Shown: in pieces, positions 1-6,659 of the stretch
Position numbering within the stretch: the stretch's first letter is position 1
Layout of the letters: each line of letters begins with the position of its first letter
Assembly (NCBI GenBank): GCA_001797035.1
Contig: MGOE01000124.1
Coordinates: forward strand, 8,987 to 21,650
Source: Chloroflexi bacterium RBG_16_72_14
GTDB lineage: Bacteria; Chloroflexota; Limnocylindria; Limnocylindrales; CSP1-4
Length of the DNA: 12,664 bases
Direction of reading: 5' to 3'
Program-made: the position numbers and the translations under genes
Notes under the pieces: generated by a model
What the model was told of the DNA's origin: nothing
Databases searched by the model: none
Seen by the model: the letters and a program-made list of their open reading frames with translations, nothing else

Positions 1-802
1 CTGGGGCCGCCGGGATGTCCTCCCGCGGCGCGCCGTGCGGGACGTCCGCCACCGTGGCCGCGGGCGCCCGCCGGCGCAGCCGCAGCAGGTCGAACACCAG
101 GTCCTGCTTGAGCAGCTGGATCGCCTTGGCCGGGTCCACGCCCTTGGGGCAGACCTGCGAGCACTCGCCCGCGAAGTGGCAGCGCCACGGCCCGCTGCCG
201 CCGGACAGCACCTCGCGGCGCCACGCGAAGCCCGCGTCGCGGCTGTCGGCGTTGTAGCGCTGCGCCTGGCCGAGGGGCATCGGGCCCGCGTACAGCGGGT
301 CGGTCGCCACCGTCGGGCAGGCCGCCATGCAGCAGCCGCACTTGATGCAGTACGAGAACTGGAGGTAGCGCTCCAGCTCGTCCGGCGTCTGCCGGTACTC
401 GTGGGTCGGGGCCTCCTGCTCCGCCGCGTCCTCGCGGACGAGGAAGGGTGCCAGGTCGCGGTGGGTCTCGAACATCGGCCCGAGGTCGGGGACGAGGTCC
501 TTGACGATGCCGAAGTTGGGCAGCGGCGCGACCGAGACGACGTCACCGCCGAGCTCGCTGACCTGCGTGTTGCAGGCGAGCCGCGGGCGCCCGTTGATGT
601 GCATCCCGCACGACCCGCAGATCCCCATCCGGCACGAGGAGCGCCAGCCCAGGCTCGGGGCGTCCAGCTCCTTGACCTTCCACAGGCCGTCGAGCACGGT
701 CATGCCGGGCGAGACCTCGACGCGGTGGTCCTCCCAGCGTGGCTCGAGGTCCGTGCCGGGCTCGTAGCGGCGGACGCGGAAGGTGACCGACTTCGACCTC
801 AT
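1..802 (-). CDS. sdhB: Succinate dehydrogenase iron-sulfur subunit (partial, runs off left edge)
   Basis: This is the electron-transfer subunit of respiratory complex II, passing electrons from the flavoprotein to the membrane quinone site. Reading from ATG at 802 gives 267 codons with no stop before the window edge, so the C-terminus is missing. All three cluster motifs are visible. The [2Fe-2S] ligands are C57, C62, C65 and C77. The [4Fe-4S] ligands C152, C155, C158 and C162 lie in a CIKCGCCMAACP stretch. C208, C214 and C218 lie in CHFAGECSQVCPKG and complete the [3Fe-4S] and [4Fe-4S] clusters. It is the last gene of the sdhA-C-D-B operon, 10 bases after the sdhD stop, with only a weak Shine-Dalgarno. 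The family is usually about 240-260 residues, so only a short tail should be missing. Identification is secure; fumarate reductase function cannot be excluded from sequence. Confidence 0.96.
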   Translation of the reverse strand, partial: MRSKSVTFRVRRYEPGTDLEPRWEDHRVEVSPGMTVLDGLWKVKELDAPSLGWRSSCRMGICGSCGMHINGRPRLACNTQVSELGGDVVSVAPLPNFGIVKDLVPDLGPMFETHRDLAPFLVREDAAEQEAPTHEYRQTPDELERYLQFSYCIKCGCCMAACPTVATDPLYAGPMPLGQAQRYNADSRDAGFAWRREVLSGGSGPWRCHFAGECSQVCPKGVDPAKAIQLLKQDLVFDLLRLRRRAPAATVADVPHGAPREDIPAAP

Positions 803-812
803 GGCGTCCACG

Positions 813-1193
813 TCAGCCCCCCGCCGCCGTCGCCGCGCCCGGCGCGGCCAGCGCCGCCCAGGTCCCGAACGCGAACAGCGCGAGCCCGCCCGCCGAGAGC
901 CCGACATCGATCGCCCGACGGAGCCCCGGGCCGGGGTCCAGCTCGAGCAGGATGTTCCGCAGGCCGTAGAGCCCGTGATACAGCGCCGCCCCGAGCAGGA
1001 GCACGTACGTGACGGTGAAGAACAGGTCCTGCATCCGCGACGCCACGCTCTCCCAGTCGACCGGCTCCGCCTCGCCGGTGCCGAACAGCCCGAGCGTCGC
1101 GTCGAGGTGCATGATCGCCATGTGCAGGCCGAGGAGCACGAGGATCACCACGCCTGCGCCGAGGTGCCACGTCCAGAGCGTTCGATCGCGCAT
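813..1193 (-). CDS. sdhD: Succinate dehydrogenase membrane anchor subunit
   Basis: Second membrane anchor of complex II, 126 residues with three predicted transmembrane helices (about residues 10-30, 57-82 and 95-117). H24 in LGLHMAIMHL and H73 in LYHGLYGLRN are candidate heme or quinone-site histidines; the second matches the usual anchor pattern of a histidine followed by G-x-x-G-x-R. A Shine-Dalgarno AGGAG overlaps the TAG stop of sdhC and sits 7 bases before the ATG, which suggests translational coupling. The C-terminal tail is Ala/Gly-rich. Anchor sequences diverge quickly, so the assignment rests on position between sdhC and sdhB plus topology and the conserved histidine. Confidence 0.87.
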   Translation of the reverse strand: MRDRTLWTWHLGAGVVILVLLGLHMAIMHLDATLGLFGTGEAEPVDWESVASRMQDLFFTVTYVLLLGAALYHGLYGLRNILLELDPGPGLRRAIDVGLSAGGLALFAFGTWAALAAPGAATAAGG

Positions 1194-1202
1194 CCCGGGC
1201 TC

Positions 1203-1637
1203 CTACTGCAGCACGAAGAAGTCGAGCCCGCCCCACAGCGCTACGACGCCGGCCAGGACCATCACGGCCAGCGCCAGCGGGCGTTGCCGGCCGACCGACG
1301 TCGCGTAGGGATAGACGGGGTCGATGGGCCGCCCGACGCCGAAGCCGAGCTCGAGGATCAGCAGCCGGATTCCGTTGAGGGCATGGAACGCGAATGCCAC
1401 GAACACGAGGAACTCGCCGGCACGGAACAGCGGACCGGCGACGAACTCCATCGCCTGCTGCCAGCTCTCGGGCCCCAGCACGCGGGCCGAGCTGACGAAG
1501 ATGTGGAGCACGAAGTACGCGAGCAGGCCGAGCCCGGTGACGCGGTGGAGCGTGTACAGGTAGCGCTCGACGCCCCAGCGCCCGCCTGCGACCCAGCCCC
1601 GGATGCCCAGCCGATTCGGATGTCCTCGGGTCTCCAT
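1203..1637 (-). CDS. sdhC: Succinate dehydrogenase cytochrome b556 subunit
   Basis: Heme- and quinone-binding membrane subunit of complex II, 144 residues with three predicted helices (about 33-53, 65-95 and 118-140). Family hallmarks are the entry motif around H31-R32 (LHRVTGLGL), SS at 49-50 followed by R52, and H85 in FHALNGIRLL, the position of the axial heme histidine. The N-terminal 25 residues are polar and precede the first helix, as usual. The start is supported by a strong GGGAGGAGG Shine-Dalgarno in the 15-base gap after the sdhA stop. The spacing makes co-transcription with sdhA and sdhD very likely. Confidence 0.93.
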   Translation of the reverse strand: METRGHPNRLGIRGWVAGGRWGVERYLYTLHRVTGLGLLAYFVLHIFVSSARVLGPESWQQAMEFVAGPLFRAGEFLVFVAFAFHALNGIRLLILELGFGVGRPIDPVYPYATSVGRQRPLALAVMVLAGVVALWGGLDFFVLQ

Positions 1638-1652
1638 CGAGCCTCCTCCCGG

Positions 1653-3368
1653 CTAGTACCTGCGCTCGACCGGCAGCCACATGTCGATGGTCACCGGCTT
1701 GTGATCGAACCGCGGACCGTCGGCGGCGTGGAACGCCATCGTGTGCCTCAGCCAGTGCTCGTCGTCGCGGGCGGGGAAGTCCCGGCGCGCATGGGCGCCG
1801 CGCGACTCCTCGCGGGCCAGCGCCCCCGCGACCGTCACCTCGGCCAGGTCGAGGAGGTTCTCCAGCTCCAGCGCGTGGACGAGGTTCGAGTTGTACACGC
1901 GCGACCGGTCGAGCACCGGTGCCCGCTGCGCGCGGTCCCGGATCTCGCGGACGTGCCCGAGCGCCGCCGCGAGGTCGGCGCCGTGGCGGAACACGCCGGC
2001 GTGCGCGTCCATCGTGGCGCGCAGGTCGTGGCGCAGCTGGTACAGGTTCTCGTCGCCCCGGCGTGCCATCACCTGACGCATGCGGTCCTCGGCCGCCGTC
2101 ACCGCATCGGCGGGCAGCGCCGCCGCCGCGCCCATCCCGTCCAGGGCGGAGGCGATCTCGCCGCCGGCGATGCCGCCCCAGACCAGGCACTCGGCCGTGG
2201 AGTTGGAGCCCAGCCGGTTCGCGCCGTGGAGCGAGACACAGGCAGCCTCGCCCGCCGCCCAGATGCCGGCCACGCGCGTCAGGCCGTTGATGTCGGTCTC
2301 GATGCCGCCCATCGAGTAGTGGGCCACGGGACGGATCGGGATCGGCGTGTCGATCGGGTCGAGCCCCAGGAACTTGATCGTCACCTCGCGGATCAGCGGC
2401 AGCCGGGTGTTGATCCGATCGGCGCCCAGATGGGTGAGGTCGAGCTGGAGGTAGTCCTGCCCGTCGGGGGTCTTGAAGCCGCGCCCGGCGAGGATCTCCT
2501 TGGTCTCGGCGCGCGAGACCATGTCGCGTGGCGCGAGCTCCATCAGCTTGGGCGCGGTCTGCTCCATGAACCGCTCGCCGCGGCTGTTGCGCAGGTAGCC
2601 ACCCTCGCCCCGGCAGGCCTCGGTCATCAGGATGCCGCTGGGCACCAGGCCCGTGGGATGGAACTGGAGGAACTCCATGTCCTCGAGCGGCAGGCCGGCC
2701 CGGTAGGCCATCGCCATGCCGTCGCCGGTCACGGTCTGCGAGTAGGTGGTGAAGCCGTACAGGGTGCCGCCGCCACCGGACGCGATGAGCAGCGCCTTTC
2801 CGCGGATCGCGACCGTCTCGCCCGAGCCCATGTGCAGACCGAGGAGCCCCGCGAACGCGCCGTCGTGGACGAGGATGTCGGTGACGAACAGCTCGTCGTA
2901 CCGGGTGAAGGTCCGGTACCGCTGGAGCTGGTCGTACAGCGTCTGCATCTCGAAGAAGCCGGTCTTGTCGGCCGCCAGCGTCGCCCGCGGGTAGCTGTGC
3001 CCGCCGAACGGGCGCTGGGAGATGTAGCCGTCGTCGTCACGCGTCCACGGGCAGCCCCAGTGGTCGAGCTGGCGGATCTCCGTCGGCGCGGTCTCGACGA
3101 ACCTGCGCACCACGTCCTGGTCGGCCAGGAAGTCCGAGCCCTTGACCGTGTCCCACGAGTGGAGCTCGTGCGAGTCGCCCAGATCGGTGCGAAGCACCGC
3201 CGCCGTGCCGCCCTCGGCGCAGACCGAATGGGCGCGCATGAGCTGCACCTTGGACACGATCCCGATGTCGACCCGGCCGGCCAGCCGGCGCGAGATCTCC
3301 ACCGCGGCGCGCAGCCCGGCGAGGCCCGCTCCCAGGATGACCACGTCGTGCTGCAGCTCACGATCCAT
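1653..3368 (-). CDS. sdhA: Succinate dehydrogenase flavoprotein subunit
   Basis: Catalytic subunit of complex II that oxidises succinate to fumarate with covalently bound FAD; 571 residues, normal for the family. The dinucleotide motif is GAGLAG at 13-18, and H47 in RAHSV is the expected FAD-linking histidine. Active-site landmarks by comparison with the family are H237 (FHPTG), the TEACRGEGG loop at 249-257, R286, H350 (HYSMGG) and R385 (ANRLGSNS). The C-terminus carries the usual KPVTI segment. It is the first gene of the operon, so the layout is A-C-D-B rather than the commoner C-D-A-B. The Shine-Dalgarno is weak, but the ATG places the FAD motif at the right distance. The flanking residues around H47 (SVCAEGG) differ slightly from the common SVAAQGG. 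Confidence 0.97.
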   Translation of the reverse strand: MDRELQHDVVILGAGLAGLRAAVEISRRLAGRVDIGIVSKVQLMRAHSVCAEGGTAAVLRTDLGDSHELHSWDTVKGSDFLADQDVVRRFVETAPTEIRQLDHWGCPWTRDDDGYISQRPFGGHSYPRATLAADKTGFFEMQTLYDQLQRYRTFTRYDELFVTDILVHDGAFAGLLGLHMGSGETVAIRGKALLIASGGGGTLYGFTTYSQTVTGDGMAMAYRAGLPLEDMEFLQFHPTGLVPSGILMTEACRGEGGYLRNSRGERFMEQTAPKLMELAPRDMVSRAETKEILAGRGFKTPDGQDYLQLDLTHLGADRINTRLPLIREVTIKFLGLDPIDTPIPIRPVAHYSMGGIETDINGLTRVAGIWAAGEAACVSLHGANRLGSNSTAECLVWGGIAGGEIASALDGMGAAAALPADAVTAAEDRMRQVMARRGDENLYQLRHDLRATMDAHAGVFRHGADLAAALGHVREIRDRAQRAPVLDRSRVYNSNLVHALELENLLDLAEVTVAGALAREESRGAHARRDFPARDDEHWLRHTMAFHAADGPRFDHKPVTIDMWLPVERRY

Positions 3369-3472
3369 CTAGGACCCCAGACTGGGACGCACTGGTGGGC
3401 GGTCGGCGGGTGGCTCGGGCGTGCCGGCGGTCGCCGGTTGGGCGGTGCCCGGAGCCTCCCGGCATCCCGGTC

Positions 3473-3502
3473 ACCCTAGGCGGCGGCCGCCGGGTCTGGC
3501 GA
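3473..3502 (-). promoter_or_regulatory. Candidate promoter of the sdh operon
   Basis: On the minus strand TCGCCA (3502-3497, four of six matches to TTGACA) is followed after 18 bases by TAGGGT (3478-3473, TAnnnT pattern). This would start transcription near 3466, giving a leader of about 98 bases before sdhA. The rest of the 204-base gap 3369-3572 holds no convincing gene; the palindromic CGGCGGCCGCCG near 3480 lies inside the spacer. Weak evidence from sequence match alone. Confidence 0.3.
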
Positions 3503-3572
3503 GAGGCGAACGGCCCCCGCGGAGGTGGGCGCGACGGCCCGCTCCGCGCCGACGCCGCGGGAGGGCTGTCCC

Positions 3573-3812
3573 TCAGGCGACGGCGCCGGCGGTGACCCTC
3601 GACTGCTCGAGCTCGATCCCGTGCACGCCCGCGAGCAGGGTACGGAGTCGATGCAGGTCGGCCCGGCCGACCTCGAACTCCACCAGCGCGTAGTCGAACC
3701 CGCTGCCGCCCGGCGGCACCGACACCCGGACCTCGAACGACGCACCGCGCACGAACGCGACCGCGGCCTCGGCGTGGCGGGTGGTGGCGAAGGCGACCGT
3801 CAGGCGCGTCAT
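3573..3812 (-). CDS. Small unknown protein, tandem paralog A
   Basis: A protein of 79 residues that I do not recognise. It is clearly homologous to the next gene upstream (4192-4428): both begin with LTVAFA, share HA-x-AA, the RL-x-TLL-x-GVH segment and an AVA C-terminus, about 45% identity by hand alignment. Predicted elements run strand, helix, two strands, helix, strand, suggesting a small ferredoxin-like (ACT- or PII-like) fold; this is inference. There are no cysteines and no signal peptide, so it is probably cytoplasmic. An in-frame ATG two codons upstream (3818) is possible, but alignment with the paralog favours 3812. The Shine-Dalgarno is weak. It lies between a structured leader and the sdh operon on the same strand. 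Confidence 0.72.
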   Translation of the reverse strand: MTRLTVAFATTRHAEAAVAFVRGASFEVRVSVPPGGSGFDYALVEFEVGRADLHRLRTLLAGVHGIELEQSRVTAGAVA

Positions 3813-3818
3813 GAGCAT

Positions 3819-3971
3819 CCAGACGGGACGTGTGCCCGGACCGGAGGGGAGCCAACGGCCCGGGCACCATCCCGGAGACGGCTCCGGGCGCCGTCACGCG
3901 CCCGATGCCGATGATGGGGTCCCCCCAGGCGACCCGCTTGTCCTGCCAGGAGCCGGATTGGATCCTGGGCC
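3819..3971 (-). promoter_or_regulatory. Structured leader of paralog A: four consecutive hairpins
   Basis: Four perfect short stems follow one another on the minus strand: CCAGGA/TCCTGG (3946-3968), GGGTC/GACCC (3917-3935), GACGGC/GCCGTC (3877-3895) and an 8-bp GTGCCCGG/CCGGGCAC (3832-3867). With the candidate start site near 3971, the transcript would be almost entirely folded up to the ATG. I cannot match it to a known riboswitch. It belongs to the 379-base gap 3813-4191, which otherwise holds the promoter at 3978-4007 and the terminator of paralog B. Confidence 0.4.
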
Positions 3972-3977
3972 ACGGCA

Positions 3978-4007
3978 ACTATTGCTCAACTGACCGCGCC
4001 ACGACAA
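3978..4007 (-). promoter_or_regulatory. Candidate promoter of paralog A
   Basis: Minus-strand TTGTCG (4007-4002) and AATAGT (3983-3978), each four of six matches to the housekeeping consensus, are separated by 18 bases. The region is locally AT-rich in a GC-rich window. The -10 overlaps a small dyad, GCAA-CTA-TTGC (3975-3985), which could be an operator. The predicted start near 3971 falls just before the first leader hairpin. Confidence 0.4.
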
Positions 4008-4093
4008 TACCCCGGTGGTCATGCCTCGATCGGGTTGTTGCACCCAGGTACGAGGCGATTCCTGGCCGACGGGCCCACGCCGGGCAAAGGGAA

Positions 4094-4131
4094 GCACCCC
4101 GGTCGCCGCGGGAAGGCGGCGGCCGGGGTGC
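4094..4131 (-). terminator. Rho-independent-type terminator after paralog B
   Basis: A 16-bp inverted repeat with one mismatch and a 6-base loop (arms 4094-4109 and 4116-4131) lies 60 bases past the stop of the 4192-4428 gene. On the minus strand it is followed by TTCCCTTTGCC, a moderately T-rich tail. The one imperfect pair is a G-T wobble on plus and an A-C mismatch on minus. Stem strength and position make termination the simplest reading. Confidence 0.65.
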
Positions 4132-4191
4132 CGTGGAGTGCCCGCCCGGACCGCGAGGGTGGTACGGGCCGGGGCCTCGTATGGTGGCGGC

Positions 4192-4428
4192 CTACGCGAC
4201 GGCCGCGATCGCCTCCTCGCGCTCGAGCACCAGGGCGTGGACGCCGCCGAGCAGGGTGTCGAGCCGGTCACGCTCGGCCGTCGGCACGTCGATGTCCACC
4301 AGCGCCATCTCGGTGTCGCCCAGGACCGGCCGCGCGGACAGCGTCAGCGTGAGCGACGAGCCGGCGAGGAAGCCGATCGCCGCTCGGGCGTGGGACGGGG
4401 ACGCGAAGGCGACGGTGAGATGGATCAT
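4192..4428 (-). CDS. Small unknown protein, tandem paralog B
   Basis: A protein of 78 residues, homologous along its whole length to the 3573-3812 product and not recognised as a known family. Shared features are the N-terminal LTVAFA strand, the HA-x-AA helix, the ALV strand before an acidic D/E-x-V, and the RL-x-TLLxGVH helix start. The pattern suggests a beta-alpha-beta-beta-alpha-beta fold typical of small regulatory or ligand-binding domains; this is inferred. There is no signal peptide or cysteine. It has its own terminator (4094-4131), so it seems to be transcribed separately from its paralog. Upstream lie the folded element 4504-4613 and a TGTAAC -10-like hexamer (4466-4461) without a clear -35. 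An 8-base word TCTGGATG precedes both paralogs. Confidence 0.75.
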   Translation of the reverse strand: MIHLTVAFASPSHARAAIGFLAGSSLTLTLSARPVLGDTEMALVDIDVPTAERDRLDTLLGGVHALVLEREEAIAAVA

Positions 4429-4503
4429 TGACCGACCATCCAGAGTTGACCGAGGACGTGGTTACAGCGTCGGCCCCGCGCGACCGGCGCGCTACGCTCC
4501 ATC

Positions 4504-4613
4504 CGGCACCCTGACCGGGGGCCAGACCGCCCGCAACCGGCAGGGTTGCGCGGGCGCACCACCCGGGCTTCCCGCTGGGGTCCCGGGCGGTCTGTCAGAG
4601 GGGGTGCCGTTTT
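4504..4613. other. Large folded element, possible structured RNA
   Basis: Nested complementary arms enclose about 100 bases: CGGCACCC (4504-4511) with GGGTGCCG (4602-4609), TGA (4512-4514) with TCA (4595-4597), and CAGACCGCCC (4523-4532) with GGGCGGTCTG (4585-4594). Inside are two hairpins, GCAACC/GGTTGC (4533-4549) and GCGGG/CCCGC (4550-4575), making a three-way junction. On the plus strand the last arm is followed directly by TTTT, as at an intrinsic terminator, and a TACGCT hexamer (4492-4497) sits about 7 bases before the first arm. It lies between two minus-strand genes, so it may be a plus-strand small RNA or a minus-strand leader. I do not recognise the family. Confidence 0.5.
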
Positions 4614-4620
4614 CGCGGAA

Positions 4621-4639
4621 CCACCCCCTGGATGGGTGG
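4621..4639 (-). terminator. Small hairpin after the secreted NTF2-like gene
   Basis: CCACCC (4621-4626) pairs with GGGTGG (4634-4639) around a 7-base loop, starting 14 bases after the stop of the 4653-5204 gene. On the minus strand there is no T-run after it, so it is at best a weak or Rho-assisted terminator. Confidence 0.3.
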
Positions 4640-4652
4640 CAGCCGGGTTCGC

Positions 4653-5204
4653 TCAGGGCTTGAACTTGAGCTCGGCTCCGTCGAACGTGCTGACCATCGA
4701 CACCATCAGGCCGTCATCGGTGATGTAGGCGTCCGAGCCTTGATAGGGCTCGGCCAGGAACGAGGCGTTGGCCTCCCAGGTGACGGCCAGGGTGCCGCCG
4801 GTCACCTGCCGGGAGATCTCGGTGAAGGTGATCCCGCACAGCCCTCCCTCGTCGTGCGGCTTCACGAACCCGGCGAACGTCGCGGCAGCCTCCAGGCGGC
4901 CCGTGACGACCGTGCCACCGGGCAGCCGCAGTTCGTAGCTGTCCGGGTACTGCTGCATCAGTCCGGCCCAGTCACAGGCGTTGAGGGCCTCGATGTGCTG
5001 GGCGAGCACGGCGTCAGGCGTGCGTTCGCGGACGAGCTTGCTCGACACGTCTGCCGGATCGTTGGGATTGGTGACCGCGATCGCCGTGTACTTGGCCGAG
5101 TTTGAGTGCCACCCCGGGACCGCCTTGCCATTGCCGGCGTACGCCATCGCCGCGCCGGCCAAGAGCACGACCGTGACAAGGCTCACGAAGCCGATCCTGC
5201 GCAT
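4653..5204 (-). CDS. Secreted NTF2/SnoaL-like protein
   Basis: 183 residues with a Sec signal peptide: basic MRR, hydrophobic stretch about 5-20, and a likely cleavage after AYA (residue 23). The mature part from about residue 62 resembles the NTF2/SnoaL-like cone fold: a first helix with ALNACDWAGLM (73-83), a conserved D/S-Y segment around 88-91, then curved strands including LPGGTVVTG (94-102) and TLAVTWEA (138-145). Such domains bind small ligands or act as isomerases, but no catalytic set can be named here. C77 and C123 could form a disulfide outside the cell. The start is supported by GGGAGGAAG about 5 bases before ATG. It has its own candidate promoter at 5312-5340, so it looks monocistronic. 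Function unknown. Confidence 0.82.
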   Translation of the reverse strand: MRRIGFVSLVTVVLLAGAAMAYAGNGKAVPGWHSNSAKYTAIAVTNPNDPADVSSKLVRERTPDAVLAQHIEALNACDWAGLMQQYPDSYELRLPGGTVVTGRLEAAATFAGFVKPHDEGGLCGITFTEISRQVTGGTLAVTWEANASFLAEPYQGSDAYITDDGLMVSMVSTFDGAELKFKP

Positions 5205-5311
5205 CTGCTTCCTCCCACGGGGTATCCGGTGCAGGTCGGTCTCGCCAGTGGCTCCGCACGGTCCCGGCGGCCGGGGGTGGACCGCGTGTCATCGCCTCCC
5301 GCAACACGGCC

Positions 5312-5340
5312 AACATGACAGATCAGGCGCTGCCTGACAA
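5312..5340 (-). promoter_or_regulatory. Candidate promoter with internal palindrome
   Basis: Minus-strand TTGTCA (5340-5335) and CATGTT (5317-5312) are separated by 17 bases, about 100 bases before the secreted NTF2-like gene. The spacer holds TCAGGC-GCT-GCCTGA (5323-5337), a perfect 6-bp-arm dyad that could be an operator. Just upstream an AT-rich patch has a second dyad of GATAA and TTATC arms near 5342-5362. Confidence 0.42.
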
Positions 5341-5474
5341 GGGATAAACGATTCTCGATTATCTCGACCAACGGACCGGAATACGGGCAACCAGCGTGCA
5401 GGTCCGCGAGCGCTGTAGGCTAGGCTTCTGGGCGTCGCTCGGGAAGCACTGCGCTTCTTGGGCGCGAGACTCGT

Positions 5475-5549
5475 CGGGGCGTGGCGCAACGGTGGCGCAC
5501 GTGCTTTGGGAGCACGAGGTTGTGGGTTCGAATCCCACCGCCCCGACCA
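5475..5549 (+). tRNA. tRNA-Pro(UGG)
   Basis: A complete cloverleaf of 75 bases. Acceptor CGGGGCG (5475-5481) pairs with CGCCCCG (5539-5545), followed by A and an encoded CCA (5547-5549). The D stem is GCGC/GCGC with a short 7-base loop AACGGTG. Anticodon stem CGTGC/GCACG (5500-5504, 5512-5516) encloses TTTGGGA, so the anticodon is TGG (5507-5509) for proline CCA codons. The T arm GTGGG/CCCAC (5522-5538) holds TTCGAAT. A C at position 1, as here, is usual for bacterial tRNA-Pro. A TAGGCT hexamer near 5416-5426 is a possible -10 but has no good -35. Confidence 0.96.
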
Positions 5550-5619
5550 TTCGGCAGGGGCCCGCTCGCCAGATGCGCGTCCGCCAGGCGCTCCCGCCTC
5601 AGTACGACAGGAACGTGAC

Positions 5620-6642
5620 GTGACGACGCGGCCGCTGGACATCACGCGGGCTCAGATCCTGGCGCATCGACGCGCCGTCGGCGGGCTCGACGAGCGGCTG
5701 CCGCCCGGTCCGGACTCGCTTCGCCGTGCGGCGTGGGCCGGCCTGCAGGACAGCATGCCGCGTGCCGCGCTGCTGTCGATCCATGCGCGCGTCGAGGTGA
5801 CGCAGGCGTCGGCCTGGGAGGATCCGTCGCTGGTCCAGTTGTGGGGGCCGCGCTACAGCGCGTACCTCGTCGCGGCCCGGGACGTGGCGGTCTTCACCCT
5901 CGGCAGGCTGCCGGCCGATGCGGAAGGCCAGCGGTTCGCACAGGAGACGGCGGACGCGCTGGACGCCGTACTCGGCGGCAGGCGGATGACCTACGGGGAC
6001 GCGGGTCGCGGGCTCGGCGTCCACCCGAACCGGCTCCGGTACGCCGCGCCGACCGGCCGGGTCCTGCTCCGCTGGGACGGTGCCCGCCAGCCGACCGTGT
6101 GGACGGTGCCGGCACCGGACATCGACCCGGCAGACGCCCGCCTCGAGCTCGCGCGCCGGTACGTGCACGTGTTCGGACCCACGACGCCGTCGGCGTTCGC
6201 CGCGTGGGCCGGGATCCCTCCGGCAGTCGCCCGGATCGCGTTCGACGCGCTCGGCGGCGAACTGACGCTGGTGCGAACCCCCATCGGGGACGCGTGGATC
6301 CTGGCGAGCGACGAGCCCTCGTTTCGTGCCCGGGCCGGGCTCGTCGCGGGCGCCCGCCTCGTCCCGAGCGGCGACGCAATCTTCCTGCTCCAGGGTGCGG
6401 ATCGCGAGCTCCTCGTGCCCGAGGCCGACCACCGCCTCGCGCTCTGGCCGTCGCGCGTGTGGCCGGGTGGCGTGCTCGTGCGTGGCGAGCTCGCCGGCAC
6501 GTGGCGTCGCGCGGACTCCGCCCTGACGATCCAGCCGTGGCGCCCCCTCTCACCGGAGGAACGCGACGCCGTCCAGGCGGAGGCCGAGGGCCTGCCGCTG
6601 CCGGGTGTCCAGGGGCGGCTCAGGGTCCGATGGGCCGAATGA
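5620..6642 (+). CDS. Winged-helix DNA-binding protein, HTH_42 (AlkZ/YcaQ-related) family
   Basis: 340 residues, cytoplasmic, resembling the HTH_42 superfamily that includes the DNA glycosylases AlkZ and AlkX (YcaQ). Recognisable segments are DITRAQILAHR (7-17), AGLQDSMPRAALLSIHARV (40-58, split here by the family's Q-x-Q position), LWGPRYSAY (74-82), YVHVFGPTTPSAFAAWAG (about 179-196) and VLVRGELAGTWRR toward the C-terminus. Where AlkZ has two glutamines, this protein reads Q-D-S, so glycosylase activity is doubtful. The start is GTG at 5620 with AGGAA 7 bases before it; the frame is open further upstream, but that would run through the tRNA. It follows the tRNA and converges on the sigma factor gene 17 bases away. 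Confidence 0.8.
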   Translation: MTTRPLDITRAQILAHRRAVGGLDERLPPGPDSLRRAAWAGLQDSMPRAALLSIHARVEVTQASAWEDPSLVQLWGPRYSAYLVAARDVAVFTLGRLPADAEGQRFAQETADALDAVLGGRRMTYGDAGRGLGVHPNRLRYAAPTGRVLLRWDGARQPTVWTVPAPDIDPADARLELARRYVHVFGPTTPSAFAAWAGIPPAVARIAFDALGGELTLVRTPIGDAWILASDEPSFRARAGLVAGARLVPSGDAIFLLQGADRELLVPEADHRLALWPSRVWPGGVLVRGELAGTWRRADSALTIQPWRPLSPEERDAVQAEAEGLPLPGVQGRLRVRWAE

Positions 6643-6659
6643 GGCGCGACCGCCGCCTG

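Noticed and set aside
783..3479. Very long open frame on the plus strand opposite the sdh operon
   Set aside because: Arg/His/Val-rich antisense translation of sdhA-C-D; a codon-bias shadow common in high-GC DNA, no ribosome site or family.
4504..4613. Cobalamin riboswitch
   Set aside because: The minus strand has GGGAAGCC- and CGCAACC-like words, but the order of conserved boxes is wrong, and the downstream gene has no B12 link.
5359..5550. Minus-strand open frame beginning MVGAVGFEPTTS
   Set aside because: This is the antisense of the tRNA-Pro gene, a well-known false protein (GFEPTT) in databases.
5458..5619. N-terminal extension of the HTH_42 protein
   Set aside because: It would translate through the tRNA; GTG 5620 has a ribosome site and starts at the family's N-terminus.
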